From Actinophytocola oryzae (GTDB lineage Bacteria > Actinomycetota > Actinomycetes > Mycobacteriales > Pseudonocardiaceae): a DNA stretch of 64,000 nucleotides. Under the pieces are notes generated by a model. The model saw only the letters and a list, made by a program, of their open reading frames with translations. It ran no database searches and was not told the DNA's origin. The stretch spans positions 1 to 64,000 of the forward strand of contig NZ_SOCP01000007.1 in NCBI RefSeq assembly GCF_004364325.1, given 5' to 3'. The position numbers and the translations under genes are program-made. Shown one piece after another: positions 46,616-55,453 of the stretch. The first letter of the stretch is position 1, and each line of letters begins with the position of its first letter.

Positions 46616-47929
46616 TTACCCGTTCGGCCGCCGGACCAGCGGGACCACGTCGCGACGGCTTGCCACGCCGAGCTTCTGGTAGACGCGGCCAAGGCAGTTG
46701 TCCACGGTGCGGGCGGAGAGCCGCAGCCGCCTGCCGATGGCCGAGCTGGTCATCCCGTCGGCCACGAGCAACGCCACGTCCCGCTCACGTCTGGTCAGGC
46801 CGGCCAGTGCGGGCGTCAGCCTCAGCAGGGGAGTGGCCGCATGGGGGAACGCGGTGGGAACGGCCCGCTGGTTGCGGATGGCCGCCGCGGCGGTCGTGGC
46901 CTCCGCCGCGAGCAGGTCGAAACCCAGGCTGGTGAACGCGGCCGCCGCACGGTCCAGTCCGTGCACGTCGGCGCGGGCCAGCGCGGCTGCCGCGGCGGCC
47001 ATCGTCGGCGCCAGCCTGCCCTGCACCACACCGGCGAGCGTCGCGAGCCTGCGGTGTGCCGACTGGGGGTCGCCGAGGCGTGCCACGTCGTAGCGCGCCA
47101 CGGCCTCGACGGCGAACTGCCCGTGGGCCATGGCGACGTCGGCGGCGGCGTCCGCCTGCCTGGCGGCGAGCGTGGTGTCACCGCCTGCCGCCGTGACCCA
47201 GGCCTGGCTCAGCCCGGACAGCGGGATGAACAACCGGCCCACCGGCGCCTCGGCGGCCAGCCGCAGGGTGTGCTGCGCCTCGGTCCGCTCACCGCACACG
47301 GCCCTGGCCGAGGCGAGCCAGGACAGGCACGGCGCCAGCATCCGGTAGGGGTCGTGCGTCCCGAGCAGTCCCACCGCGACGTCCAGGGACGCCACCGCGG
47401 CGGCAAGGTCGCCGCGTGCGTTCTCGACCACGCCACGCAGCATCGACCAGCCCGCGGTCGCCGCGGCGTTCCCGTCGGCCACGGCCGCCCGGTGTCCGTT
47501 CTCGGCGATCACCCGCGCGTCGCCCACCTGGCCGGCCAGTACCAGCGAGAAGCACTGGACGTAGCCGATCAGGGCAAGCTCCCACTGGGCCGGCCCGGCC
47601 TGCCCGATGGCGACCCACACGCGGTCGAACCGTCCGGAGAGGCTCGCCCCGACCACCGCCGTCGCCAGCGCGGGGATCACCGCCGCGCGGGGTGCGGTCC
47701 GGTCGCGCAGCACCCGGTCCGCCTCGGCCAGCGCCGACGCGGTGCGCCCGTCCAGCAGCATGAGCCCGGCTCGGTACGCCGCGGCGACCGGACCGTCGAC
47801 CTCGGACAGCATCCGTGCCGCGGCACTGACATCGTCGCTGCGCCAGTACCGGGTGGCCGCCGAGGTCACCGCCCACCGAGTTCGGTGCGTTTCGGCGGCA
47901 ACCTGATCCGAGCGCACCATCGCATCCAC
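46616..47929 (-). CDS. LuxR-family regulator without ATPase domain
   Basis: 437 residues. The C-terminal LuxR helix-turn-helix is at about 370-430 (LTRRERDVALLVADGMTSSAI, SARTVDNCLGRVYQKLGV). The first 360 residues are helical, Ala-rich, TPR-like repeats. It matches the C-terminal half of large LAL (MalT-like) regulators but lacks the N-terminal AAA/NB-ARC part. Start taken at the GTG at 47929; no strong ribosome site. It lies 66 nt after the truncated SARP-NB-ARC gene on the same strand, so the two may work as a split signal-ATPase regulator. Confidence 0.82.
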   Translation of the reverse strand: MDAMVRSDQVAAETHRTRWAVTSAATRYWRSDDVSAAARMLSEVDGPVAAAYRAGLMLLDGRTASALAEADRVLRDRTAPRAAVIPALATAVVGASLSGRFDRVWVAIGQAGPAQWELALIGYVQCFSLVLAGQVGDARVIAENGHRAAVADGNAAATAGWSMLRGVVENARGDLAAAVASLDVAVGLLGTHDPYRMLAPCLSWLASARAVCGERTEAQHTLRLAAEAPVGRLFIPLSGLSQAWVTAAGGDTTLAARQADAAADVAMAHGQFAVEAVARYDVARLGDPQSAHRRLATLAGVVQGRLAPTMAAAAAALARADVHGLDRAAAAFTSLGFDLLAAEATTAAAAIRNQRAVPTAFPHAATPLLRLTPALAGLTRRERDVALLVADGMTSSAIGRRLRLSARTVDNCLGRVYQKLGVASRRDVVPLVRRPNG

Positions 47930-47995
47930 GAACCCAAGGTAGAACCGCCCCGTAAGTTGGGCATAAGTCCGCTGCGGCTCGCGACGGTGTGCGGG

Positions 47996-50077
47996 TCACC
48001 GCTGTTCGCGCAGGAACAGGTAGCCGCGCAACGCGTCCGCGAGCTGCCAGGCGAAGACCTGCGGACCGTGTGCCGCGGCGTGGGTGATCGCGGCCATCAG
48101 GTTCGGCAGCTCCGCGTCCAACCACGCCAGGGCCTCGGTGAGGTCGCCGTTGGCCGGCTCGGGTACGGACAGCCGAGACGTGCCCGGGTCGAGCCGCGTG
48201 GCGGCGGACTGCGTGCCGCGCAGGTAGTGGTCGTAGAGCCGGTCCAGCGCGGCGTGCCGGTCGAGGGTGCCGTCCCTGGTCGCCAGGTCCGCGGCGTAGA
48301 GGCGCAACAGGTCGTGCAGCGTGTAGCGGTCACAGGCGTGTTCCACGATCAGGTGGCCGCGGGCGAGGCGGTCGAGCAGCCGGTTCGCCTGCGGGAGCGA
48401 GAAGTCGGCGAGCGCCGCCGCGGCCGGTGCGGTGATCTCCGTGCCGGGGACGAGCCCGAGCAGCCGGAACAGCAGGGCCGCGTCGTCGGGGAGGGTGGCG
48501 TAGGAATGGTCGAACGCGGCGCGGACGGCCGCCTCCGGGTCGCCGTCCATCTGCAGTGCGGCCAACCGGTCCCCGCCGGCCAGGCGGGTCGTGTAGTCGG
48601 CGATCGCACGGGTCGGCCGCGCGGTCAGGTTCGCCGCCGCGATCCGCAGCGCCAGCGGCAGGTGCCCGCACAGGTCGGTGAGCTCCGCCGCGGCGTCCGG
48701 CTCCGCGGCGACCCGGTCCGCCCCGAGCAGCCGGGTCAGCAGGGTCGTGGACTCGGCGGGGTCGAGCGCGTCGAGCGTCAGCGGCACGGCACCGTCCCTG
48801 GCGACCAGACCGCCGAGCTTGTCGCGGCTGGTGAGCAGGACCCGGCAGCCCCGGCTGCCGGGCAGCAGCGGGCGGACCTGGTCCGAGTGCGCCACGTTGT
48901 CGAGCAGCACAAGGGTTCTCGTGTCCGCCAGCAGGCTGCGGTACAGGCTGGCGGCGACGTCCACCTCCAGCGGTACCTGCTCGGCGGGCACCCCGAGAGC
49001 GGGCAGGAACCGGGCCAGCGCGTCGATCGGGCGCATCGGCGGACCGGCCGCGTGGCCGCGCATGTTCACGTACAGCTGGCCGTCCGGGAAATGCCGCCGG
49101 ACCTGGTGCGCCCACCGCATCGCGAGAGCCGTCTTGCCGACCCCGGCGGTGCCGACGATGGTGGCGATCACCGGCAGCGGGGGCCCGGCGGCACCGTCGG
49201 GGTCCCCCGGGTCGGGCAGCAGGATGTCCAGCTGTTTCAACGGCGACTCGCGGCCGGTGAACGCGGTCACCTCCGCGGGCAGCTGGGCCGGGGTGACGCG
49301 GTGGTCGTGGCCGCTCTGCCGGACCGGCGCGACGAGGTGCGGTTCGTCGGAGAGCATCGCCAGGTGGAGCCTGCGCAGTTCCATCCCTGGCTCGACACCG
49401 AGCTCGTCGGTGATCATCCGGTGCGCGCTGCGGTAGGTCGCGAGTGCCTCCGCGCGTCTGCCGCACCGGTAGAGGGCCAGCATCAGCTGCCCCTGTAATC
49501 GTTCCCGCAACGGGTGTTCCGCGACGACCTGCGCCAGCTCGTCGACCATCTCCGCGTGCCTGCCGAGGTCGAGCAGGGCACCGAGCCGCTCCTCCATCGC
49601 GGTCAGCCGCCGCTGCTCCAGCCGGGTGATCTCCGTGGCGACCGTCGCGGTGGAGGGCACGTCGGCGAGCACGTGACCGTGGCACAACGCCAGCGCCTCG
49701 GAGAGCCGGGTGAGCGCGCCGCCCCGGTCGCCGCCCGCGATGGCGCGGATACCCGTGTCGACCAACCGCTCGAACACCCGCGCGTCCACGTCCTCGTCGG
49801 CGACCGCCAGCTCGTAGCCGTGCCCCCTGGTCAGCAGCGGGCCGTGGGTGCCGCCACCGAGGATCCGGCGCAGCGCACGCACGTAGCCGCGCACCGTGGC
49901 CGCCGCGGTTCCGGGCGGCTGTTCGCCCCAGATCTCGTTGACCAGCTGGTCGGTGCTGATCACCTTGCCCGCCTCGATCAGCAGGACGGCCAGTACCAAC
50001 CGCTGTTGTGCCGCACGGACGGAGGTCCAGTGCGCCCCGTCGTGAACCCGCAGCGGACCGAGTATGCGAAAGCGCAT
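47996..50077 (-). CDS. SARP-NB-ARC regulator without TPR domain
   Basis: 693 residues. Winged helix about 1-92 (MRFRILGPLRVHDGAHWTSV), BTAD about 100-245, NB-ARC about 265-540 (VGTAGVGKTALAMRWAHQV, LLTSRDKLGGL, HLPLALRIAAANL) and a following helical region. The protein stops right where AfsR-type proteins enter their TPR part (ADALRGYLFLREQR then stop). No TPR continues in any frame downstream. Perhaps a naturally short form, or truncated. The next gene brings TPR-like repeats with a LuxR domain. Confidence 0.88.
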   Translation of the reverse strand: MRFRILGPLRVHDGAHWTSVRAAQQRLVLAVLLIEAGKVISTDQLVNEIWGEQPPGTAAATVRGYVRALRRILGGGTHGPLLTRGHGYELAVADEDVDARVFERLVDTGIRAIAGGDRGGALTRLSEALALCHGHVLADVPSTATVATEITRLEQRRLTAMEERLGALLDLGRHAEMVDELAQVVAEHPLRERLQGQLMLALYRCGRRAEALATYRSAHRMITDELGVEPGMELRRLHLAMLSDEPHLVAPVRQSGHDHRVTPAQLPAEVTAFTGRESPLKQLDILLPDPGDPDGAAGPPLPVIATIVGTAGVGKTALAMRWAHQVRRHFPDGQLYVNMRGHAAGPPMRPIDALARFLPALGVPAEQVPLEVDVAASLYRSLLADTRTLVLLDNVAHSDQVRPLLPGSRGCRVLLTSRDKLGGLVARDGAVPLTLDALDPAESTTLLTRLLGADRVAAEPDAAAELTDLCGHLPLALRIAAANLTARPTRAIADYTTRLAGGDRLAALQMDGDPEAAVRAAFDHSYATLPDDAALLFRLLGLVPGTEITAPAAAALADFSLPQANRLLDRLARGHLIVEHACDRYTLHDLLRLYAADLATRDGTLDRHAALDRLYDHYLRGTQSAATRLDPGTSRLSVPEPANGDLTEALAWLDAELPNLMAAITHAAAHGPQVFAWQLADALRGYLFLREQR

Positions 50078-50274
50078 CCGAGCTGCCTCCGGCCGTCCGA
50101 CCTACCTGATGACAGAATAGTGAGTCATTTTCATCTTTGGCGCGAATGTGGTCATAGGCAAGGCTCCATTTACCGGCACCGGTCGGAAGTTTCGTCGCTA
50201 CGACGCCTGGCGCGGGTGAAACCCCTGGTGGGAGAGCTTCTGATCAGAGCTCGGTGCGGATTCGTGACTCGAAA

Positions 50275-52080
50275 TTACCTGGGCGCGACCGGTTCGCGAC
50301 CGGTGCCCGAGCCGGTGAACTCGCGCCAGGCGGCGGGATCCGCCGGGTCGGCGGGCGCGCTGCGGCACACCACGTACTGGCGCGGGGCGATGGCGACGGG
50401 ATGGCGCTGCAGCGCGGCCACGCAACGGGCGTGGGCCTGCTCGGGGGTGCTGACCGACTCGGTGGCCGTGAGGTAGGCGACCAGTGCCCGGCCGTCGACC
50501 GACGGGAAGATCCGCGCCACCGCGGGTGCGAGCGCGTCGTCGAGCAGGCGCTGCACCTCGGTGAGGTCGACCCAGCAGGAGTCGACCAGCAGCCAGTCCG
50601 GCCCACGGGAGATGGGGTCGAGCCCGATGGCCTCCCGCGTCCGGTCGGCGTCGAGGTCACCGTAGGCCGCGGCCACGAGCAGGCGCTCCACGGCCAGGAG
50701 CAGCGACTCCAGCTCCGTGCGGGGCACCAGGCCGTTGTCGATGCTCCACCCGTCCAACCGGACCACGTCGTCGACCTGGTAGAGGTCGAACCGCACCAGC
50801 GTCGCGGGCCCCGGCAGCGAGCGCCAGCGCAGCTCGGTCCGGCCCACCGCGGCGCTGACCTGTTCCGGACGGTGCAGGGCGCCGGGATCGGGCGCCGGCC
50901 GCGACTCGACCGCGAGGTTGTTGAACACCGGGTCGTAGTTGAAGCACAGACCTCGTTCGTAGGCGATCCGGTCGCCGAGCTCGGCCCGCTCGACGACGTC
51001 GTACCTGCCGTGCCTGGACCCCTCCATGACCGAGGCCCAGGTCTGCCGCGCGAGCGCGTCGAAGCCGCCCGCACCCGTCTCGACGGTCACGACGGCGGCT
51101 TGGGCGAGGGTGCCGACGTAGCGCGTGAGGTGGCGCTCGAAGCGGTTGCTGGAGATGACGGGGAACACCAGCTCCCGCAACCCGGTGCGCTGTGCGAGCA
51201 CGGCGCAGATCGCGGCGAGGACGATGCTGGACCCGCTGACCCTGGTGCGCGCCGCCACCCGGCGCACCGCCATCGCGGCGGCCTCGGACGACATCTGCAC
51301 CGCCAGCGACTCCCCGGTGACCGTGGCCCGCGCCGGCACGTACAGGAAGTGGGGCATGCGCTCCAGCTGGTCCTGCCAGTAGTGGAGCGCACGTTCGGCC
51401 TGGCGCCGCGCGGCGGGCACGGCTTCGGCCCTCACCTGGTCGAGCGGCTGGTGGCAGGGCGCGCCGACCCGCCGTGCGGACCGGTCCCGTGCCATCTCGG
51501 CGAACTCGCGCCTGACGATCTTCACCGCCTGGTCGTCCACGGTCAGGTGCGAGATCGCCGCGACGCAGGCGATGACCTGCCCGGCCTGCCCGTCCCGGCC
51601 CGTCGCGGTGGCCACCCCGACCCGCAGCGGGGGCCGGGTCAGGCCGAGCCCCGCCCGGTCCCGCTCGGCCATCCACCGCCCGAGCGCCTCGGCGACCTTG
51701 GGCCGGTCCCTCGGTCCCCACCCGTCCCCGGCGAGGGCGCAGACCTCCACCGTGAGCACGCCAGAGCCCGCGACGCACTGGCGGGGGTGGCCGCCGTCCA
51801 CCACGTAGTGCGTGCGCAGCGCCTCGTACCGGCCGAGCAGCACGCGGACCGTCTCGACGACGTCGTCGACCGACATGCCCGCGGCGACCTCGAGCTCTCC
51901 CCACAGCGTGTGCAGCGGGTGGTTGGGCGACCCGACCAACCAGTGCATGGTGTTGAGCTGACCGAGTGTCAGCGGTCCCGTCGCGGTCCGGTGCCCGGTG
52001 AAGGTGACCGGCACGGAGGGCAGCGGGGTCAGCTGTACACGCCGGCGACGGGTGGTTCTGGTGGGAGCGGTTGTGTTCAT
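50275..52080 (-). CDS. Free-standing NRPS condensation-domain protein
   Basis: 601 residues resembling one condensation domain plus a C-terminal extension of about 130 residues. The active motif HHxxxDG appears as SHLTVDD: the second, catalytic His and the Asp are kept. Late C-domain segments (FPVISSNRFERHLTRYVGTL, FNYDPVFNN) fit C or ester-forming domains. The C-terminal extension has no recognised domain. ATG at 52080 with AGGGTGAAG upstream. It is divergent from a free carrier protein 70 nt away, a plausible partner. It may form amide or ester bonds between carrier-bound units. Confidence 0.85.
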   Translation of the reverse strand: MNTTAPTRTTRRRRVQLTPLPSVPVTFTGHRTATGPLTLGQLNTMHWLVGSPNHPLHTLWGELEVAAGMSVDDVVETVRVLLGRYEALRTHYVVDGGHPRQCVAGSGVLTVEVCALAGDGWGPRDRPKVAEALGRWMAERDRAGLGLTRPPLRVGVATATGRDGQAGQVIACVAAISHLTVDDQAVKIVRREFAEMARDRSARRVGAPCHQPLDQVRAEAVPAARRQAERALHYWQDQLERMPHFLYVPARATVTGESLAVQMSSEAAAMAVRRVAARTRVSGSSIVLAAICAVLAQRTGLRELVFPVISSNRFERHLTRYVGTLAQAAVVTVETGAGGFDALARQTWASVMEGSRHGRYDVVERAELGDRIAYERGLCFNYDPVFNNLAVESRPAPDPGALHRPEQVSAAVGRTELRWRSLPGPATLVRFDLYQVDDVVRLDGWSIDNGLVPRTELESLLLAVERLLVAAAYGDLDADRTREAIGLDPISRGPDWLLVDSCWVDLTEVQRLLDDALAPAVARIFPSVDGRALVAYLTATESVSTPEQAHARCVAALQRHPVAIAPRQYVVCRSAPADPADPAAWREFTGSGTGREPVAPR

Positions 52081-52150
52081 CGTCTTCACCCTGTCTGTGA
52101 CGTGATCGCCCACATAGAACATCGCGAATGGATAATGAACGGATATCCCG

Positions 52151-52435
52151 ATGAATTTGTATGTAGCCATGCCAGATGCTGAGGTGATCCCGGGCGACGG
52201 TGCGGCCATGGCGGACATGGTCGCCGAGGCGTGGCGGGACGTGCTGCGGTGTCCCGGACCGTCCCAGGAGGACAACTTCTTCGAGCTCGGCGGGCATTCG
52301 CTGGCCGGCGCGCGGGTGATGTCACGGCTGCAGCCGAACGTCGAGGCCGAGCTCACCATGCGGATGCTGTTCGACAACCCCGTCTTCGGCGAGTTCGTGG
52401 CCGCGGTCACCCGGCTCGCCCGGCGACCGGCGTAG
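52151..52435 (+). CDS. Free-standing peptidyl carrier protein
   Basis: 94 residues. Carrier domain with the phosphopantetheine Ser in DNFFELGGHSLAGARVM, helices before and after in the usual spacing. It is the only rightward gene of this cluster and shares a 70-nt promoter gap with the condensation protein. It can be loaded in trans by one of the AMP ligases at 55454 or 58162. The region around the start is AT-richer than its neighbours. Confidence 0.92.
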   Translation: MNLYVAMPDAEVIPGDGAAMADMVAEAWRDVLRCPGPSQEDNFFELGGHSLAGARVMSRLQPNVEAELTMRMLFDNPVFGEFVAAVTRLARRPA

Positions 52436-52516
52436 CCCCTCGCGTTCCATTGTGGCCGGCCTGCGCGGGACTCCCGACCGGAGACCGGGAACGTTCGCCG
52501 GGTCCACGGTCCCCCG

Positions 52517-52606
52517 CCACCGAGCGATGGAGATCGCCTCGAGCAGGTAGCGGTAGGACGCCGTCCCGTCGCCGTAGTACGGCATGACGAACGTCGCGAC
52601 CTCGGC
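52517..52606 (-). pseudogene. Possible remnant of a family 2 glycosyltransferase start
   Basis: Minus-strand frame reads ATFVMPYYGDGTASYRYLLE, resembling the N-terminal strand of GT2 enzymes, and then loses similarity. It lies between the carrier protein and the SARP gene. Weak evidence; no start site or rest of the domain. Confidence 0.25.
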
Positions 52607-52610
52607 GCGG

Positions 52611-54431
52611 CTAGACACGGTCGCCCTCGGCGGCGAGCAGCTCGCGTGCGAAGGCCCTGAGCACGCCACGGAGGTGGAACCGCACCTGCCCGGCCGCGTC
52701 CCGCTCGACGTCGAGCAGCCCGGCGTTCACCAGCTCGGCGAGCGCGTCGTCGGCGTCGTCCTCCGCCACGGCGAGCAGCGGTGCGCACACCCAGCCCGCG
52801 AAGCCCGCCGTGCCCACCAGGCTCACCCGGCGCAGCAGCCGCTGAGCCTGGCCGCCGAGCCGATCGTAGGTCCGGCGGACCGTGACGGTCAGGTCCAGGC
52901 CGCCGTGCGACAGCTCGGTCAGCCCTCGGCCCTTCTCCGACAACCGCCCGACCAGCCGCCCGACCGGCCAGTGCGGCCGGGCGGCGAGGCGGGCGGCGGC
53001 GAGGCGGAGCACCAGCGGCTCCCCGGCACACAGCTCGGCCAGCCGGGTGACCGCGCCGGCCTGGTGCAGTACCCGCTCCTCGCCGAGCACCTTCGTCAGC
53101 AGCTCGACGGAGTCCGGCAGGCTGATCGAACCCACCGCGACCCGTGTCGCGCCCGGCAGGTCGGTCGGCCCGAACCGGCTGGTGACGATGACGGCGCAGC
53201 GCGGGTTCCCCGGCAGCAGGGGCAGCACCTGCCGCTCGTTCGCCGCGTCGTCGAGCACCACGAGCATCCGGCGGTCGCCGACGAGGTTGCGGTAGGTCTC
53301 GACACGTTCGTCGGTGGACTCCGGGATCGCGGCGGCCGCGACCCCGAGCGCGCCGAGGAAACGCCCGAGCACCTCGTGTGGCGTCAGCGGCCTGGCGCTG
53401 CCGCCGAGGTCCACGAACAGCTGGCCGTCGGGGAACTCGTCGGCGACCAGGTGCGCGACACGGACCACGAGGCTGGTCTTGCCGAGCCACGGTCTGCCGT
53501 GGACGGCCGCGAGACGGACCGTGTGGGCGTCGGTCCGTGGCCCGGCCAGCACCTGGCGCAGCCGCTCGACGAGCCCCGCACGGCCGACGAGGTCGCCGAC
53601 GTCCGGCGGGAGCAGGCGGGGCACGGCGGGTGCCGGCTGCGCGGACGCGACGCTCGCCGCCGGTCCGAGCGCGATGTCGGTGTCACCCCGCAGGATCGCC
53701 TGCTCGATCCGGACCAGCTCGTCACCGGGCTCGAGCCCCAGCTTCGCCACGAACAGCTGCCTGCCCGCCCGGTAGGTCTCCAGTGCCTCGGCCCGCCGCC
53801 CCGCCTGGTAGAGCGCGATCATGAGCTGCGCACGCAGCCGTTCCCGGAACGGGTTGGCGGCGACCAGCTCGGTCAGCTCGCTGATCAGCTCGTGCTCGTA
53901 GGCAGGCTCCCTCGGATGACCCATCCGCAGCTGCGTGGCGACGTACTCCTCGACCACGGCCAGCCGCCGCACGTCCAGTGCCGTGCTGATGGACTCCAGC
54001 AGCGGGCTGTTCATCCCGGACAACGGTTTTCCCCGCCAGAGCGCGAGCGCCCGGCGGAACGCGGCGACCGCCTCGGCGTGCCGGTGCCTGGCCGCCTCCG
54101 CCCGGCTGCTGGACACGAGCGACTCGAACGCCAGCAGGTCGAGGTTCTCCTCGGTGCACTGGATGGAGTAGCCGGGCGGCCGGGTGACGATCGTGTTGGG
54201 CATGCCGCCCGCGACCATCCGCCGCCGGATCGAGGAGACGCAGATGCGGATCTGCTCCTTGGCCGTCGGCGGCGGCGCCGCGTCCCAGACCGCGTCCACG
54301 AGCCGGTCGACGGTGACGACCCGGTTCGGCTTGCACAGCAACATCGACAACACGACCCGCTGGCGGGGGGCCAGCGGCAGCGGCTCCGCGTCACGGGCCA
54401 CCTCGAGAGGGCCGAGAATTCGGTAGAGCAT
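52611..54431 (-). CDS. SARP-NB-ARC pathway regulator
   Basis: 606 residues. Winged helix about 1-90 (MLYRILGPLEVARDAEPLPL), BTAD about 100-245, NB-ARC about 275-560, ending without TPR. The P-loop is an unusual HGRPWLGKTS, still matching GxxxxGKT; VIVTSRFGPTDL follows. It is the last gene of the leftward biosynthetic operon that enters from the right edge, 26 nt after the PCP-TE gene. It is thus likely the pathway-specific activator and sits in a feed-forward loop with the genes it controls. GGAAGAAGG precedes the ATG. Confidence 0.9.
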   Translation of the reverse strand: MLYRILGPLEVARDAEPLPLAPRQRVVLSMLLCKPNRVVTVDRLVDAVWDAAPPPTAKEQIRICVSSIRRRMVAGGMPNTIVTRPPGYSIQCTEENLDLLAFESLVSSSRAEAARHRHAEAVAAFRRALALWRGKPLSGMNSPLLESISTALDVRRLAVVEEYVATQLRMGHPREPAYEHELISELTELVAANPFRERLRAQLMIALYQAGRRAEALETYRAGRQLFVAKLGLEPGDELVRIEQAILRGDTDIALGPAASVASAQPAPAVPRLLPPDVGDLVGRAGLVERLRQVLAGPRTDAHTVRLAAVHGRPWLGKTSLVVRVAHLVADEFPDGQLFVDLGGSARPLTPHEVLGRFLGALGVAAAAIPESTDERVETYRNLVGDRRMLVVLDDAANERQVLPLLPGNPRCAVIVTSRFGPTDLPGATRVAVGSISLPDSVELLTKVLGEERVLHQAGAVTRLAELCAGEPLVLRLAAARLAARPHWPVGRLVGRLSEKGRGLTELSHGGLDLTVTVRRTYDRLGGQAQRLLRRVSLVGTAGFAGWVCAPLLAVAEDDADDALAELVNAGLLDVERDAAGQVRFHLRGVLRAFARELLAAEGDRV

Positions 54432-54457
54432 CGCGCCTTCTTCCGATGGGCGACGGG

Positions 54458-55435
54458 TCAGCCGATCAGCCGGCGGAGTTCGTCGGCGACGGCCGGGAGG
54501 CGGGTTCCGTCCGGGCCCGCGGCGCATTCGTGTGCCCGCTCGTCCTCGGCCGCCGGCCAGTCGGCAGGCCGCTCGGTGCCGGGGGCCAGGAAGGTGTCGA
54601 GCGGTCCCGGGTAGGACGTCCCCGTCCAGTCGCGGACCGCGGCGCGGTTGGCCTGCCACACCCGCAGCGACCGCGTGACGAAGTCCGGGTTCTCGTCCCG
54701 GGGCACGAGGTCGTGCTCCTTCCAGTCGTCGAGCACCTCGGCCGCCGTCCGCCCCTGCGCGAGCTGCCCGAGGGAGGAGTCGACGAGACCGCCGGTCGGT
54801 TCGACCAGCTCCGCGTCGATCGCGGCGAGCAACCGCACCTCGGCACCCGCCTCGGTCAGCAGGTGCGCCAGCTCGACGGCGACCGCCACGCCGGTCGAGC
54901 AGCCGCCGAGGAGGTAGGGGCCCACCGGGTCGACGGCCCGGATCTCGTCGAGGTAGGCGCGTGCCATGGCCTCGACCGTGGTGACCGGCGCCGCGTCGGT
55001 GTGGAGGCCGACGGGCTGGAGCCCGAACACGGTGTGGTCGTCGCCGAGGGCACGGGCCAGGTGGCAGTAGGAGCCGAGCTGCCCGCTCGCCGGGTGGACC
55101 ATGAACAGCGGGGGGTGTGTGCCGTCGCCGCCCTGGAGCTCCACGAGCGGCCCGGACAGCGTCCGTCCGTTCTCCTCGCGCACGAGCGCCGCGAAGCGCT
55201 CCACGGTCGGGTTCTCCGTCACCGCGTTGAGCGGGAGCTGGCGGTCGAACTCGTCGAGGACGGCGTTGACGACCCGCGCGGCGTCCAGCGAGTTCCCGCC
55301 GACGCCGAAGAAGTTCTCCCTGATGCCGACGCAGAACCCGAGCACGTCCTGCCAGTGGCGGGCGACCCAGATCTCGGCCGGGTCCCTCGGGCGGGCGTAG
55401 CCGGTGTCGGTTGACGTTTCGACGGCCAGATTCAT
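54458..55435 (-). CDS. PCP-thioesterase didomain protein with Cys at the nucleophile position
   Basis: 325 residues. Carrier domain about 15-90 (ENFFGVGGNSLDAARVV, Ser for the arm), then a thioesterase from about 105 (PPLFMVHPASGQLGSYCHLA). The nucleophile elbow reads YLLGGCSTGVAVAVELA; aligned with GWSFGG the catalytic Ser is Cys. Cys thioesterases are known for strained or difficult release reactions such as beta-lactone formation; whether that applies is open. It would release or cyclise the finished product. A GTG 12 nt upstream is an alternative start. Confidence 0.87.
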   Translation of the reverse strand: MNLAVETSTDTGYARPRDPAEIWVARHWQDVLGFCVGIRENFFGVGGNSLDAARVVNAVLDEFDRQLPLNAVTENPTVERFAALVREENGRTLSGPLVELQGGDGTHPPLFMVHPASGQLGSYCHLARALGDDHTVFGLQPVGLHTDAAPVTTVEAMARAYLDEIRAVDPVGPYLLGGCSTGVAVAVELAHLLTEAGAEVRLLAAIDAELVEPTGGLVDSSLGQLAQGRTAAEVLDDWKEHDLVPRDENPDFVTRSLRVWQANRAAVRDWTGTSYPGPLDTFLAPGTERPADWPAAEDERAHECAAGPDGTRLPAVADELRRLIG

Positions 55436-55453
55436 CGTTCGGCTCACTGTCTG

